A stretch of DNA of 64,000 nt, taken from assembly GCF_008369325.1 (NCBI RefSeq), contig NZ_VOBI01000011.1, positions 62,001 through 126,000 on the forward strand. The letters run 5' to 3'. Under the pieces are notes generated by a model. It was not told where the DNA came from, searched no databases, and was given only the letters and a program-made list of their open reading frames with translations. Each line of letters begins with the position of its first letter. Position 1 is the first letter of the stretch. Of the stretch, positions 24,582 to 33,037 are shown in pieces. The position numbers were made by a program, and so were the translations under genes. The DNA is from Pseudomonas sp. ANT_H12B. Lineage in GTDB: Bacteria > Pseudomonadota > Gammaproteobacteria > Pseudomonadales > Pseudomonadaceae.

Positions 24582-25726
24582 CAAAACACCCGCTTCGCTT
24601 GTCGCCAGACTTGTTGGACGACCGGCAGCCCATCCTGGGTCCTGGCCTGCACCAGATCCGCCCGCAAACCGACAGCAATCTCGCCACGATCACTCAACCC
24701 CGCCGCCCTGGCCGGTGCCAGCGTGACCATGCACACAGCCTTGGCCAGGTCGCACTGATTGTCCTGGGCCGCCAGCGCAAACGCCGCTTGCAACAGACTC
24801 GCCGGGTAATAGTCGCTGGAAAGAATGTCCAGCAACCCTTCAGCGGCCAGATCCGCGGCGGCGACGTTGCCCGAGTGAGAACCACCGCGGACGATGTTCG
24901 GAGCGCCCATCAACACACTCATGCCCAACTGCTGGCAACCCCGCGCCGCTTCCAGCGTGGTCGGAAATTCGGCGATGGTCATGCCGTAGCGCGCCGACTC
25001 TTCGACGTGGGCCAGCGTCGCATCGTCATGGCTGGCCACCGACAGGCCACGGGCCAGGCAATGCTCCACAATCGCCGCGCGATAGCGGGTGCTGTACTCG
25101 CGGGAGTTAGCCATTTGCAGGACGATGAACTCATCCATCTGGGTCGTCGTCAGGTGGTACTTGCCCATGTAGTACTCGCGGTACTTGGACTCCAGCACAA
25201 ACTGCCTCTGGCCCGGAGAGTGGTCCATCACCGACACCAGTTGCACCAGCGGATGCTCCACCAGATCACGAAACACACTCAGGGTGTCCGGGTGGCACAG
25301 TTCACAACGCAGGTGCAGACGGTGTTCGGCGCGGGTCAGCCCGGCGTTGGAAGCGCTGGAAATGGCCTCCAGCATCGCCGGCAATTTCTGCATGCGATTG
25401 CCCTTGGGGTTCACATCACCGATGGACACGGCGTCGAACACCGTGGTGATGCCGGCCGCGATGATCTGCGCATCGTGGCTGAGCACCGCCGAAGTCGACG
25501 GCCAGTCCACGCCGGGGCGCGGGGTCATGTGTTTTTCCAGGTTGTCGGTGTGCAACTCCACAAGGCCCGGCAGCAGAAAATCACCGTAGAGGTCCTGGGC
25601 CTGAGGCAGTCGACTCATGCCTTCGGCGATGTCGACAATCAAGCCGTCGCGCAACACCAGCGTGCCAAGGAACACACGGTCAGCGGTGACCAGTCGGGCA
25701 TTGCTGAGGATCTGTTCAGCGGGCAT
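24581..25726 (-). CDS. phnM: Alpha-D-ribose 1-methylphosphonate 5-triphosphate diphosphatase
   Basis: 381 residues of the amidohydrolase superfamily. Metal-binding residues are visible in GLVELHTDNLEKHMTPRPGV and ASHDDATLAHVEESARYG, with SDYYPASLLQAAF near the C-terminus. It removes pyrophosphate from the phosphonate-ribose triphosphate before C-P bond cleavage. It overlaps phnL by about 10 bases. Confidence 0.95.
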   Translation of the reverse strand: MPAEQILSNARLVTADRVFLGTLVLRDGLIVDIAEGMSRLPQAQDLYGDFLLPGLVELHTDNLEKHMTPRPGVDWPSTSAVLSHDAQIIAAGITTVFDAVSIGDVNPKGNRMQKLPAMLEAISSASNAGLTRAEHRLHLRCELCHPDTLSVFRDLVEHPLVQLVSVMDHSPGQRQFVLESKYREYYMGKYHLTTTQMDEFIVLQMANSREYSTRYRAAIVEHCLARGLSVASHDDATLAHVEESARYGMTIAEFPTTLEAARGCQQLGMSVLMGAPNIVRGGSHSGNVAAADLAAEGLLDILSSDYYPASLLQAAFALAAQDNQCDLAKAVCMVTLAPARAAGLSDRGEIAVGLRADLVQARTQDGLPVVQQVWRQAKRVF

Positions 25727-26435
25727 CGGCGTATTCCTCGTGGTTGACGGCGGCAGGCGTCATATCGAGATGGCGATCGGCGACCGCTTCGCGAGCGGTG
25801 CGGTCGTGGAAGATGCCGATCAGTGCGCAGCCCGCTGCTTTCGCTTCGTTCATCAGCGCCAGCACCACTTGGCGATTGGTGTCGTCCAGGGAGGCGGTCG
25901 GTTCGTCGAGCAACATTACCGGCCAGGCCACCATAAACCCGCGGGCGATGTTGACCCGCTGCTGCTCGCCACCGGAAAAGGTGCCGGGCGCCAGTGGCCA
26001 CAAGCGCTGGGGAATGTTGAGTCGACTCAGCAACAACTCGGCACGCGATTGCGCCAGCGACCTGGACCAGCCGCGAGCCAGCGCGGGCTCCATCACCACA
26101 TCCAGGCAAGCCACGCGCGGGATCACCCGCAGGAACTGACTGACATAGCCGAGGGTTCGCTGGCGCACCTGAAGAACGTCCCTGGGTTCGGCGCCCACCA
26201 ACTCCAGCCAATGACCGTCGTGCTGCACGCGGATGCTGCCGCCCGCCGGCAGGTAATTGCCATAAAGGGTGCGCAGCAAGGTGCTTTTACCGGCACCCGA
26301 CTGGCCATGCAGCACCAGACACTCACCGCTCGCCACGCTGAAATCCACCCCGCGCAACACGTTCAGAACCACGCCGTGCTGCTGATGCAGGGTGAAGGTT
26401 TTCGAGAGGTCTCGGACCTCGATCAAGGTATTCAT
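25716..26435 (-). CDS. phnL: Phosphonate C-P lyase ABC protein PhnL
   Basis: 239 residues with all ABC ATPase motifs: Walker A GQSGAGKSTLLRTLYGNY, signature SGGEQQRVNIARGF and Walker B VMLLDEPTASLDD. PhnL binds the C-P lyase core and is needed for the first step with PhnG, H and I. The ATG at 26435 is chosen because MNTLIEVRDLSKTF fits the family start; a GTG at 26468 would overlap phnK by four bases. Confidence 0.93.
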   Translation of the reverse strand: MNTLIEVRDLSKTFTLHQQHGVVLNVLRGVDFSVASGECLVLHGQSGAGKSTLLRTLYGNYLPAGGSIRVQHDGHWLELVGAEPRDVLQVRQRTLGYVSQFLRVIPRVACLDVVMEPALARGWSRSLAQSRAELLLSRLNIPQRLWPLAPGTFSGGEQQRVNIARGFMVAWPVMLLDEPTASLDDTNRQVVLALMNEAKAAGCALIGIFHDRTAREAVADRHLDMTPAAVNHEEYADAR

Positions 26436-26464
26436 CGCTCGGGTTTCCACAGAGGGGCGGGGCT

Positions 26465-27271
26465 TCACGGCTGCAACACCGAAGACACCAGCAGTTGCGA
26501 GTAAGGGTGCTGCGGATCGTCGAGGATCTGATCGGTCAGGCCGGTTTCCACCACCCGCGAGCGACGCATCACTATCAGCCGATCGGCCAACAGGCGTGCC
26601 ACGGCGAGGTCGTGAGTGACAATCACCACCGCCAGATCCAGTTCACGCACCAACCCGCGCAGCAGGTCGAGCAAGCGCGCCTGCACCGACACGTCGAGGC
26701 CGCCAGTCGGTTCATCCATGAACACCAGGCGCGGGCTCGACACCAGGTTGCGGGCAATTTGCAGCCTCTGCTGCATGCCGCCGGAGAAGGTCCGCGGCAA
26801 GTCATCGATGCGCAGCGGGTCGATTTCCACCTGACTCAACCAGTCGATCCCTGCGCCGCGCAACTGCTGGTAATTGCGTACGCCCTGGGCCATCAGGCGT
26901 TCGCCAATGTTGGCGCCGGCGGAAACGCCCATGCGCAATCCGTCCCGAGGGTTTTGTTCGACGAAGCCCCATTCGGTGCGCAGCAAGGTCCGGCGTTGGG
27001 CTTCGCTGGCGCTGTAGAGGTCGAGCCACTCGCCCTCCTTGCCGCGATAGCCGATGCTGCCGTTCTGCGGTGGCAAGCGCCCGCTGAGCAACGAGAGCAA
27101 GGTCGATTTGCCCGAACCGGACTCGCCGACAATCCCCAGTACCTCACCGGGATACAGGTCGAAACTGACGTCCTGGCAACCCTTTTCCGGGCCATACAAC
27201 AGCGACAGATTGCGCACTTGCAGCAAGGGTTCGGTGGTGACCGTCAGATCATTTTTCAGCGCCTGGTTCAT
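26465..27271 (-). CDS. phnK: Phosphonate C-P lyase ABC protein PhnK
   Basis: 268 residues. The Walker A is GIVGESGSGKSTLLSLLSG, the signature SGGMQQRLQIARNL and the Walker B LVFMDEPTGGLDVSVQ, with an oligopeptide-permease-like C-terminal tail (DDPQHPYSQLLVSSVL). PhnK docks on the PhnJ subunit of the C-P lyase core. Its start overlaps the phnJ stop (ATGA). Confidence 0.94.
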   Translation of the reverse strand: MNQALKNDLTVTTEPLLQVRNLSLLYGPEKGCQDVSFDLYPGEVLGIVGESGSGKSTLLSLLSGRLPPQNGSIGYRGKEGEWLDLYSASEAQRRTLLRTEWGFVEQNPRDGLRMGVSAGANIGERLMAQGVRNYQQLRGAGIDWLSQVEIDPLRIDDLPRTFSGGMQQRLQIARNLVSSPRLVFMDEPTGGLDVSVQARLLDLLRGLVRELDLAVVIVTHDLAVARLLADRLIVMRRSRVVETGLTDQILDDPQHPYSQLLVSSVLQP

Positions 27272-28155
27272 TGGCCCTGCTCCTGCTGGCTGACGCGCTG
27301 GGCGCAGTAATAAGTGTCGGAACAGACGAAACTCTGGGTCCCGGCGTCGTCGATGATCAGCTCGTCGAGGAACGAATCGTGGCTGCCGCAAATGGCGCAG
27401 CACTCGTCCCACTGCTGCGCCTGGAACGGGTGATCCTCGAAGTCGAGACTGGTGACTTTGGTAAAGGGCGGCACCGCGTACAGGCGCTTCTCCCGACCGG
27501 CACCGAACAGCATCAGCGCCGGGCTCATGTCGAGTTTCGGGTTGTCGAATTTGGGGATCGGCGACGGGTCCATCACATAACGCTCGTCCACCATCACCGG
27601 GTAGGCGTAGCTGGTGGCGATGTGGCCGAAGGTCGCAATGTCCTCGTAGAGTTTGACGTGCATGACCCCGTAATCATTGAGGGCGTGCATGGTCCGGGTC
27701 TCGGTTTCCGAAGGTTCGATAAAGCGCAGCGGCTCCGGGATCGGCACCTGATACACCATGATCTGCTCGGCGTGCAGCGGCGTTTCCGGGATGCGGTGGC
27801 GGGTCTGGATCACGGTTGCATCCGGTGTGCTTTCGGTGGTCGCGACGCCGGCGGTGCGGGCGAAGAAGCGGCGGATCGACACCGCGTTGGTGGTGTCGTC
27901 AGCACCCTGATCGATGACCTTAAGCACGTCGTCGGCGCCGAGAATCGCCGCGGTCAATTGCATGCCGCCAGTGCCCCAGCCATAAGGCAACGGCATTTCG
28001 CGGCCACCGAACGGCACTTGGTAACCGGGGATCGCCACAGCCTTGAGCAAGGCGCGGCGGATCATGCGTTTGGTCTGCTCATCGAGGTAGGCGAAGTTGT
28101 ACGCCGCATCGCGCTCCGGCGCTCGGCCCTTCATGGGGGTGCTCAGGTCATTCAT
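27268..28155 (-). CDS. phnJ: Carbon-phosphorus lyase catalytic subunit
   Basis: 295 residues. The radical-SAM cysteines of PhnJ are present with the right spacing: C253, C256, C278 and C284 (CCAICGS...VCSDTYYC). An extra cysteine lies at 252. GGREMPLPYGWGTGGMQLT is another conserved block. The enzyme splits the C-P bond of ribose-1-phosphonate 5-phosphate by a radical mechanism to give the hydrocarbon and a cyclic phosphate. Overlaps phnI by 8 bases. Confidence 0.97.
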   Translation of the reverse strand: MNDLSTPMKGRAPERDAAYNFAYLDEQTKRMIRRALLKAVAIPGYQVPFGGREMPLPYGWGTGGMQLTAAILGADDVLKVIDQGADDTTNAVSIRRFFARTAGVATTESTPDATVIQTRHRIPETPLHAEQIMVYQVPIPEPLRFIEPSETETRTMHALNDYGVMHVKLYEDIATFGHIATSYAYPVMVDERYVMDPSPIPKFDNPKLDMSPALMLFGAGREKRLYAVPPFTKVTSLDFEDHPFQAQQWDECCAICGSHDSFLDELIIDDAGTQSFVCSDTYYCAQRVSQQEQGQ

Positions 28156-29224
28156 GGCTGTGGCCCTCGGCAGGCTTGCGCAGTTTGCGGATCAGTTCCA
28201 GTTCGGCCTGGAAGTCCACGTAGTGAGGCAATTTGAGGTGCGAGACAAAACCGGCGGCCTCGACGTTGTCGCAGTGCATCAGCACGAATTCTTCCTGTTG
28301 CGCCGGGGACACGATCTCTTCGTTGAACTCCTCGGCCCGCAGCGCACGGTCGACCAGTGCCATGCCCATGGCCTTGCGTTCGGCATGCCCGAAGGCCAGG
28401 CCGTAGCCGCGGGTGAACTGCGCCAGCTCAGTGGTAGAGCCAACGAACTGGTTGACCATCTCGCACTCGGTCACTTCGATACTGCCCAGATTGATCGGGA
28501 AGCCCAGCTCTTCGGGATCGATCCAGACCTCCACTTCACCGATACGAATTTCCCCGGCGAACGGATGATTACGGCCATAACCACGTTGGGTGGAATACCC
28601 CAGCGCCAGCAGAAAACCTTCATCGCCACGGGCCAATGCCTGCAAGCGCTGGGCGCGGCTGGCGGGCAGTTCCAGCGGATCGCGGGTGATGTCGGCGACG
28701 CTGTCGCTGTTGTCGGACTCGTTCTTGATCAAGCCTTCCTTGGCCAATAAACCCAGGACCCGTGGGCAGGGTTCGAGGCTGGTGTTCGGAGTGGTTTTCG
28801 GCCCCGGATACTCGCCTTCGGCGAGCAGCGCAAAGTCGAGCAGGCGATGGGTGTAATCGAAGGTCGGTCCCAGCAACTGACCGCCCGGCACGTCCTTGAA
28901 CGTGGCGGACAGACGCCGGCTGAGCTGCATGTTTGCGGTGTCGATCGGCAGGCTCGGGCTGAAGCGCGGCAACGTGGTGCGATAGGCGCGCAGCAGGAAG
29001 ATCGCTTCGACCAGATCCCCCGCCGCTTGCTTGATCGCCAGTGCAGCGAGTTCTTCGTCGTACAGCGAGCCTTCGCTCATCACCCGTGCCACCGCCAACG
29101 GCAGTTGTTGACGGATTTGCTCGACGCTCAGTTCAGCGACCGAGGTATCGCCCCGGCGCTTTTTCGCCAGCAGACGGTGGGCATTGTCGATGGCCTGTTC
29201 GCCACCCTTGACGGCTACGTACAT
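28148..29224 (-). CDS. phnI: C-P lyase core subunit PhnI
   Basis: 358 residues, full length. MYVAVKGGEQAIDNAHRLLA is the family start, followed by SVEQIRQQLPLAVARVMSEGSLYDEELAALAIKQAAGD and RGYGRNHPFAGEIRIGEVEV. PhnI is the nucleosidase-like core subunit that displaces adenine from ATP for phosphonate attachment, with PhnG, H and L. The start codon abuts the phnH stop. Confidence 0.96.
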   Translation of the reverse strand: MYVAVKGGEQAIDNAHRLLAKKRRGDTSVAELSVEQIRQQLPLAVARVMSEGSLYDEELAALAIKQAAGDLVEAIFLLRAYRTTLPRFSPSLPIDTANMQLSRRLSATFKDVPGGQLLGPTFDYTHRLLDFALLAEGEYPGPKTTPNTSLEPCPRVLGLLAKEGLIKNESDNSDSVADITRDPLELPASRAQRLQALARGDEGFLLALGYSTQRGYGRNHPFAGEIRIGEVEVWIDPEELGFPINLGSIEVTECEMVNQFVGSTTELAQFTRGYGLAFGHAERKAMGMALVDRALRAEEFNEEIVSPAQQEEFVLMHCDNVEAAGFVSHLKLPHYVDFQAELELIRKLRKPAEGHSHE

Positions 29225-29823
29225 CAGACACGCTCCTGTGCTGTGCGAGCGACCCGCGTACTGCGCGGCAGGCCGATAAAGTCGTGACCGGCGGTGAAAA
29301 ACAGGTCCAGCCCTCGGGGGAATTCGTTACGCCGTTCGCGCTCGCGCCAGACGCCGTCGGCCAGGGGCAGGCTGACCTGATGTTCGGTTTCGATCCCCGG
29401 TCCGCGCCAGGCCAGCCCCGCCCCGCCGTCGAGGTTCGGCAGCTGAACCAGCAAGGTGCAGGACTGATCGGGGTAGCGGTCATTGCCATGGTCGAAGCCG
29501 CTGAGGTCGAGCAGATCCTCGGCGCCGAGCAAGGCAAATCGCGCGGTTTCCCGGTGGGGGGTCAGCGGGCAGCCGCAGTGAAACGCCAGGTTGGCGCGGA
29601 TCGTCGGCGTGTCGAAGGACGGCGACAGCCACAGCGGTGTGTCGATATCCAGCAACGCCAGGCACAGCGCGTACGTTGCTGGCGCCAGCCCTTCAAGGCT
29701 TGGCGTGGCGTGCAAGGTGTGGGGCAATCCGGGGCCGGCCAGCGCTTTAAGCGCGGCGCGAAATCCGCGTTGGGCATCCAGTACCGGGTCGGTAAACGCC
29801 GGTTGCAACAATTGTGCGCTCAT
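29224..29823 (-). CDS. phnH: C-P lyase core subunit PhnH
   Basis: 199 residues. LLQPAFTDPVLDAQRGFRAALKALAGPG is the conserved start of PhnH; LDIDTPLWLSPSF and HGNDRYPDQSCTLLVQLP follow. It is a structural subunit of the PhnGHIJ complex. The ATG at 29823 overlaps the phnG stop; the longer frame upstream is a phnG shadow. Confidence 0.94.
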   Translation of the reverse strand: MSAQLLQPAFTDPVLDAQRGFRAALKALAGPGLPHTLHATPSLEGLAPATYALCLALLDIDTPLWLSPSFDTPTIRANLAFHCGCPLTPHRETARFALLGAEDLLDLSGFDHGNDRYPDQSCTLLVQLPNLDGGAGLAWRGPGIETEHQVSLPLADGVWRERERRNEFPRGLDLFFTAGHDFIGLPRSTRVARTAQERV

Positions 29824-30269
29824 CAGTTTTCTCCTCGCACGAGGGTGAAGAATTCGACTTTGGTGGCGGCGGTTTCCGCCTCTTTCTGCGCCCGGCGTTC
29901 GGCTTGGGTATTGGCCAAAGGCGTGATCACTTGATCGAGCCAATGGCGCTGTTGCGTGCCTTGCAAATGCGCGTCGGCCAGGGCGGCCAGTTCGGCGTGG
30001 ACCTTGTCGCGACCCGCCAGATAGCTGTAACCGGTACGGCCATCGGAAAGGCGCACCACGCAACGGGTCACGCTCATTTCGCCGACGTTGAACGACGCGC
30101 CATTGCCGCCCATGCGGCCACGGACCAGGGTCATGCCGATTTCCGGGGCGCGGATCAGTTGGTACTCGACGTCGCGCAGTGCGGCTTCATGGGGCTGCAA
30201 TTCGCTGCAACGGGCGCGGGCGAGCACGCCGATCCAGTGCTGGCGTGCAGAGTGAGGAGCGGGGTTCAT
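29823..30269 (-). CDS. phnG: C-P lyase core subunit PhnG
   Basis: 148 residues. RQHWIGVLARARCSELQPHEA at the N-terminus, GRMGGNGASFNVGEMSVTRCVVRL and GYSYLAGRDKVHAELAALADAHLQ are the PhnG landmarks. The start at 30269 has GGAG nine bases before it; an ATG five codons earlier (30284) overlaps the phnF stop and is also possible. Forms the PhnGHIJ core. Confidence 0.92.
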   Translation of the reverse strand: MNPAPHSARQHWIGVLARARCSELQPHEAALRDVEYQLIRAPEIGMTLVRGRMGGNGASFNVGEMSVTRCVVRLSDGRTGYSYLAGRDKVHAELAALADAHLQGTQQRHWLDQVITPLANTQAERRAQKEAETAATKVEFFTLVRGEN

Positions 30270-30283
30270 GGTCAAGTTCTCCA

Positions 30284-30988
30284 TCAGGTGACGACCTGGT
30301 ACTGAAAGCGATCCGAACGGCTGGTGGACTGGGCCAACTCCACCGGGTGGCCGTCGCGGTCGCGGGAAAGGGTGAACACACTCAGCGCCGGCAAATGCCG
30401 GGGCATCATCAGCAGCGCGGCTTCGTCGCGACTGGGCAAACGGGCGCCGATCAGACTCAGGGTGCGGGTCAGCGGCATATCGCGTTCGCTGAGGTATTGG
30501 CGTAAAGAGCCGCCGGTGTACTCCGCCAGCAGCGGCGCGTGGCTGGCGCAGTAGCGATGACGGATCAGGCTGACCGGCTGCTGATCGAGCTTGCGCAGGG
30601 TCTGCAATTCAATCATCGCCGCCATTTCGACAAGCCCCAGGTACTGCGCTTCTTCACGACTGGCGAAGCAGTAACGGCGCTTGAGCAGCACCGCCTCGAC
30701 GCCCAGCCCTTGAGCCGATAGCGACTGGCTGTAGGCACTGTCGGCGGCCATCGGATAAATCAGCGGCCGCTCCAGCACCTGCGTGCCTTTGCCCTGGCGC
30801 CGCAGCAAGCTGCCTTCGAATACCAGCTCATCAATGGCGCGGCGCAAGGTATGGCGGTTGACGCCAAAGCGCTCCGCCAACTGCACCTCCGCCGGCAGGA
30901 AGTCTCCGGCGTGATACTCAGCCAACTCACGACGCAGGATGTCGGCCAATTCGCGGTACACCGGTTCATCTTGTCTAGACAACTGCAT
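30284..30988 (-). CDS. phnF: GntR/HutC family regulator PhnF
   Basis: 234 residues. The N-terminal winged helix is YRELADILRRELAEYHAGDFLPAEVQLAERFGVNRHTLRRAIDEL (about 10-55); the C-terminal UTRA ligand domain runs from about 90 to the end. PhnF is the phosphonate-operon regulator. A 12-base palindrome lies within its own first codons (30971-30982). It is the first gene after the terminator that separates the transporter genes from the lyase genes. Confidence 0.92.
   Translation of the reverse strand: MQLSRQDEPVYRELADILRRELAEYHAGDFLPAEVQLAERFGVNRHTLRRAIDELVFEGSLLRRQGKGTQVLERPLIYPMAADSAYSQSLSAQGLGVEAVLLKRRYCFASREEAQYLGLVEMAAMIELQTLRKLDQQPVSLIRHRYCASHAPLLAEYTGGSLRQYLSERDMPLTRTLSLIGARLPSRDEAALLMMPRHLPALSVFTLSRDRDGHPVELAQSTSRSDRFQYQVVT
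30971..30982. promoter_or_regulatory. Palindrome in the phnF coding start, possible PhnF operator
   Basis: TTGTCTAGACAA is a perfect 12-bp palindrome forming codons 3 to 6 of phnF. HutC/PhnF-type repressors bind symmetric sites with a TAGA-type centre, so autoregulation by binding here is plausible. No experiment is implied. Confidence 0.45.
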
Positions 30989-30992
30989 GCTT

Positions 30993-31014
30993 AAAAAAAA
31001 GCGCCCAAGGGCAC
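30993..31014 (-). terminator. Intrinsic terminator between phnE and phnF
   Basis: On the minus strand GTGCC-CTTG-GGCGC is followed by eight T. It starts 11 bases after the phnE stop and ends 5 bases before the phnF start codon. It should reduce read-through from phnCDE into the lyase genes. Confidence 0.7.
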
Positions 31015-31024
31015 CCCTCCAAGG

Positions 31025-31807
31025 TCAGATGAACTGCTTGCGCAGGCGTTGCGAGAGGATGTCGATCAGGCTGACCACCACGATGATCACCAGCAGCACC
31101 GCGCAGGTCTGTACGAACTGAAACGCGCGGATGTTCTCCCAGAGAATCACCCCGATCCCGCCAGCGCCGACCATCCCCACCACCGTCGCCGAACGCACGT
31201 TGGCCTCGAAGCGATACAGCGCGTAGGACACCCACAGCGGCATCACTTGCGGAATCACGCCGTAGATCACCTCTTGCAGGGCGCTGGCACCGGTGGCGCG
31301 AACCCCCTCGACCGGGCCCGGGTCGATGGCCTCAACGGCTTCGGCGAACAACTTGGCGAGAACGCCGGTGGTGCTGATCCACAGCGCCAGTACCCCGGCG
31401 AATGGTCCCAGCCCGACGGCCACGACGAATAACATCGCGAAGACCATTTCGTTGATCGAACGGAAGGCATCCATCACCCGGCGCAGCGGTTGGTGAATCC
31501 ACCAGGGCGTGATGTTTTCCGAGCAGAGAATGCCCAATGGGATCGAGCAGACAATCGCCAGCACCGTGCCCCAGAGGGCGATTTGTACGGTGACGATCAT
31601 TTCCTTGAGGTAGGAGCGCCATTCATGGAAATCCGGCGGGAAGAAATCGGCGGCGAAGGTCGCCATGTTTCCCGAGTCGCGGTACAGGGCCAGCGGGTTC
31701 ATCTCGGCGCCGTGCCAGGCCCAGATCAACAGGACCAGAAACAGGCCCCAACCGCCGTACTGTGGCCAGGTGCGTTTGCCGACAGCTTCAGCGTGCAAAG
31801 TGGTCAT
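31025..31807 (-). CDS. phnE: Phosphonate ABC transporter permease
   Basis: 260 residues with six or so hydrophobic segments and the permease loop ...LFAEAVEAIDPGPVEGVRATGASALQEVIYGVIPQVMPLW, the EAA motif that docks the ATPase PhnC. VGMVGAGGIGVILWENIRAFQF follows near the C-terminus. It is a single permease gene. A REPIN of 90 bases separates it from phnD. Confidence 0.94.
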   Translation of the reverse strand: MTTLHAEAVGKRTWPQYGGWGLFLVLLIWAWHGAEMNPLALYRDSGNMATFAADFFPPDFHEWRSYLKEMIVTVQIALWGTVLAIVCSIPLGILCSENITPWWIHQPLRRVMDAFRSINEMVFAMLFVVAVGLGPFAGVLALWISTTGVLAKLFAEAVEAIDPGPVEGVRATGASALQEVIYGVIPQVMPLWVSYALYRFEANVRSATVVGMVGAGGIGVILWENIRAFQFVQTCAVLLVIIVVVSLIDILSQRLRKQFI

Positions 31808-31871
31808 GAGTATTCTCTAAAAAAGCGTTTAAAGAGGCGCGGCACATAAGTAATGCCCGGTGCAAAAAAAC

Positions 31872-31961
31872 TGTGGGAGCGAGCCTGCTCGCGAAGACTG
31901 AGTGTCAGTCGACATCTGCGCTGCCTGTCACGCCGCTTTCGCGAGCAGGCTCGCTCCCACA
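31872..31961. repeat. REPIN between phnD and phnE
   Basis: TGTGGGAGCGAGCCTGCTCG and the inverted CGAGCAGGCTCGCTCCCACA enclose a 50-base spacer. Both arms are the GCGAGC variant, and the element sits inside the phn transport operon. Confidence 0.85.
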
Positions 31962-31977
31962 ATTGATCCCCTGTGAA

Positions 31978-32994
31978 TCAGCCGGCGGTTGCCGCGGTCT
32001 TTTTGTCGGTGCTTTTCTCGAGCAAGGTCAGGCGCTCTTGCAGCCTGGCCAGCTCGGCATCGATATCGGCCAGGCGCTTGGCCTTGTCCGCGGCCTCAAG
32101 CTTGGTATCGGCACTGATGGTGGTGCGCTGTTTGAACAGCTCAAGCTGACGGATCGGCAGCAACTGGTCGTCGCTGGAAGCCAGGAACTTGCCCAGCTGC
32201 ATGCCCTTGAGCACCGCTTTCTCGGACTCGGTGTCGCCGTAGCTGAAGATGAAATCGCGGATCTTGGTCTTCTCGCTGTCGCTCAGGGCCTTGCTCCACA
32301 CCAGCGGGTCGGCGGGGATCAGCGGCGACTTCCAGATCACCTTGAGCAAAGCAGCTTTGTCCGGCTGGGTGACTTGCAGACGATCCCAGCTTTCGGTGTT
32401 GAACGTCGCCACATCCAGTTGCCCCTTGGCCACGCTCAAGGCGTTAACCTCATGGCTGGAATTGAGGGTGCGTTTGAACGCGGTGGCGGCGTCGACATGG
32501 TTCTTGGCGAACACGTAGTAGCCCGGCACCAGGTAGCCGGAAGTCGAGTTCGGATCACCGTTGCCAAAGGTCAGAGACTTGGCGTTCTTGAGCATGTCTT
32601 CCACGGAGTTGATCGGACTGTCCTTGCGCACGATCAGCACGCTCCAGTAACCAGCGGCACCGTTGGCGGCGGCGGTCTGGGCGAAGATCTCGCCGTTGGA
32701 GCGGTCCACCGCTTCCATGGCGGCCTTGTTGCCCAGCCAGGCAACGTCAACCTTGTTGAAGCGCATGCCCTGGATCAGCCCGGCGTAGTCAGAGGCGAAG
32801 GTGGCATTGATCTTCAGGCCGGTCCTCTTCTGCATATCGTCCAGAAACGGCTGCCAGATGCTCTTGAGGTTCTGCGAGGACTCGGTGGACATGATGCCGA
32901 AGTTGATAGCTTTTTCTTCAGCCTGGGCGGTGCCCAGCACACAGCTGGCGAATACAGCGGCGCCAGCCAAAACGCGACCGATACGGTTCAACAT
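31978..32994 (-). CDS. phnD: Phosphonate-binding periplasmic protein
   Basis: 338 residues with signal peptide AAVFASCVLGTAQA|EE (end near residue 25). INFGIMSTESSQNLKSIWQPFLDDMQKRTG opens the mature protein, followed by FNKVDVAWLGNKAAMEAVDRS and FGNGDPNSTSGYLVPGYYVF, the phosphate-type ligand site of PhnD. A coiled C-terminal tail of lysine- and alanine-rich sequence ends the protein. It delivers phosphonates to PhnE/PhnC. Confidence 0.95.
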   Translation of the reverse strand: MLNRIGRVLAGAAVFASCVLGTAQAEEKAINFGIMSTESSQNLKSIWQPFLDDMQKRTGLKINATFASDYAGLIQGMRFNKVDVAWLGNKAAMEAVDRSNGEIFAQTAAANGAAGYWSVLIVRKDSPINSVEDMLKNAKSLTFGNGDPNSTSGYLVPGYYVFAKNHVDAATAFKRTLNSSHEVNALSVAKGQLDVATFNTESWDRLQVTQPDKAALLKVIWKSPLIPADPLVWSKALSDSEKTKIRDFIFSYGDTESEKAVLKGMQLGKFLASSDDQLLPIRQLELFKQRTTISADTKLEAADKAKRLADIDAELARLQERLTLLEKSTDKKTAATAG

Positions 32995-33037
32995 GGAAAG
33001 GATTCCTTAGGGTGCGCAGTGAGGAAAACAGGGTTGT

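Noticed and set aside
26623..27029. Arg/Pro-rich frames inside phnK
   Set aside because: Alternative frames of the ABC ATPase; shadow composition.
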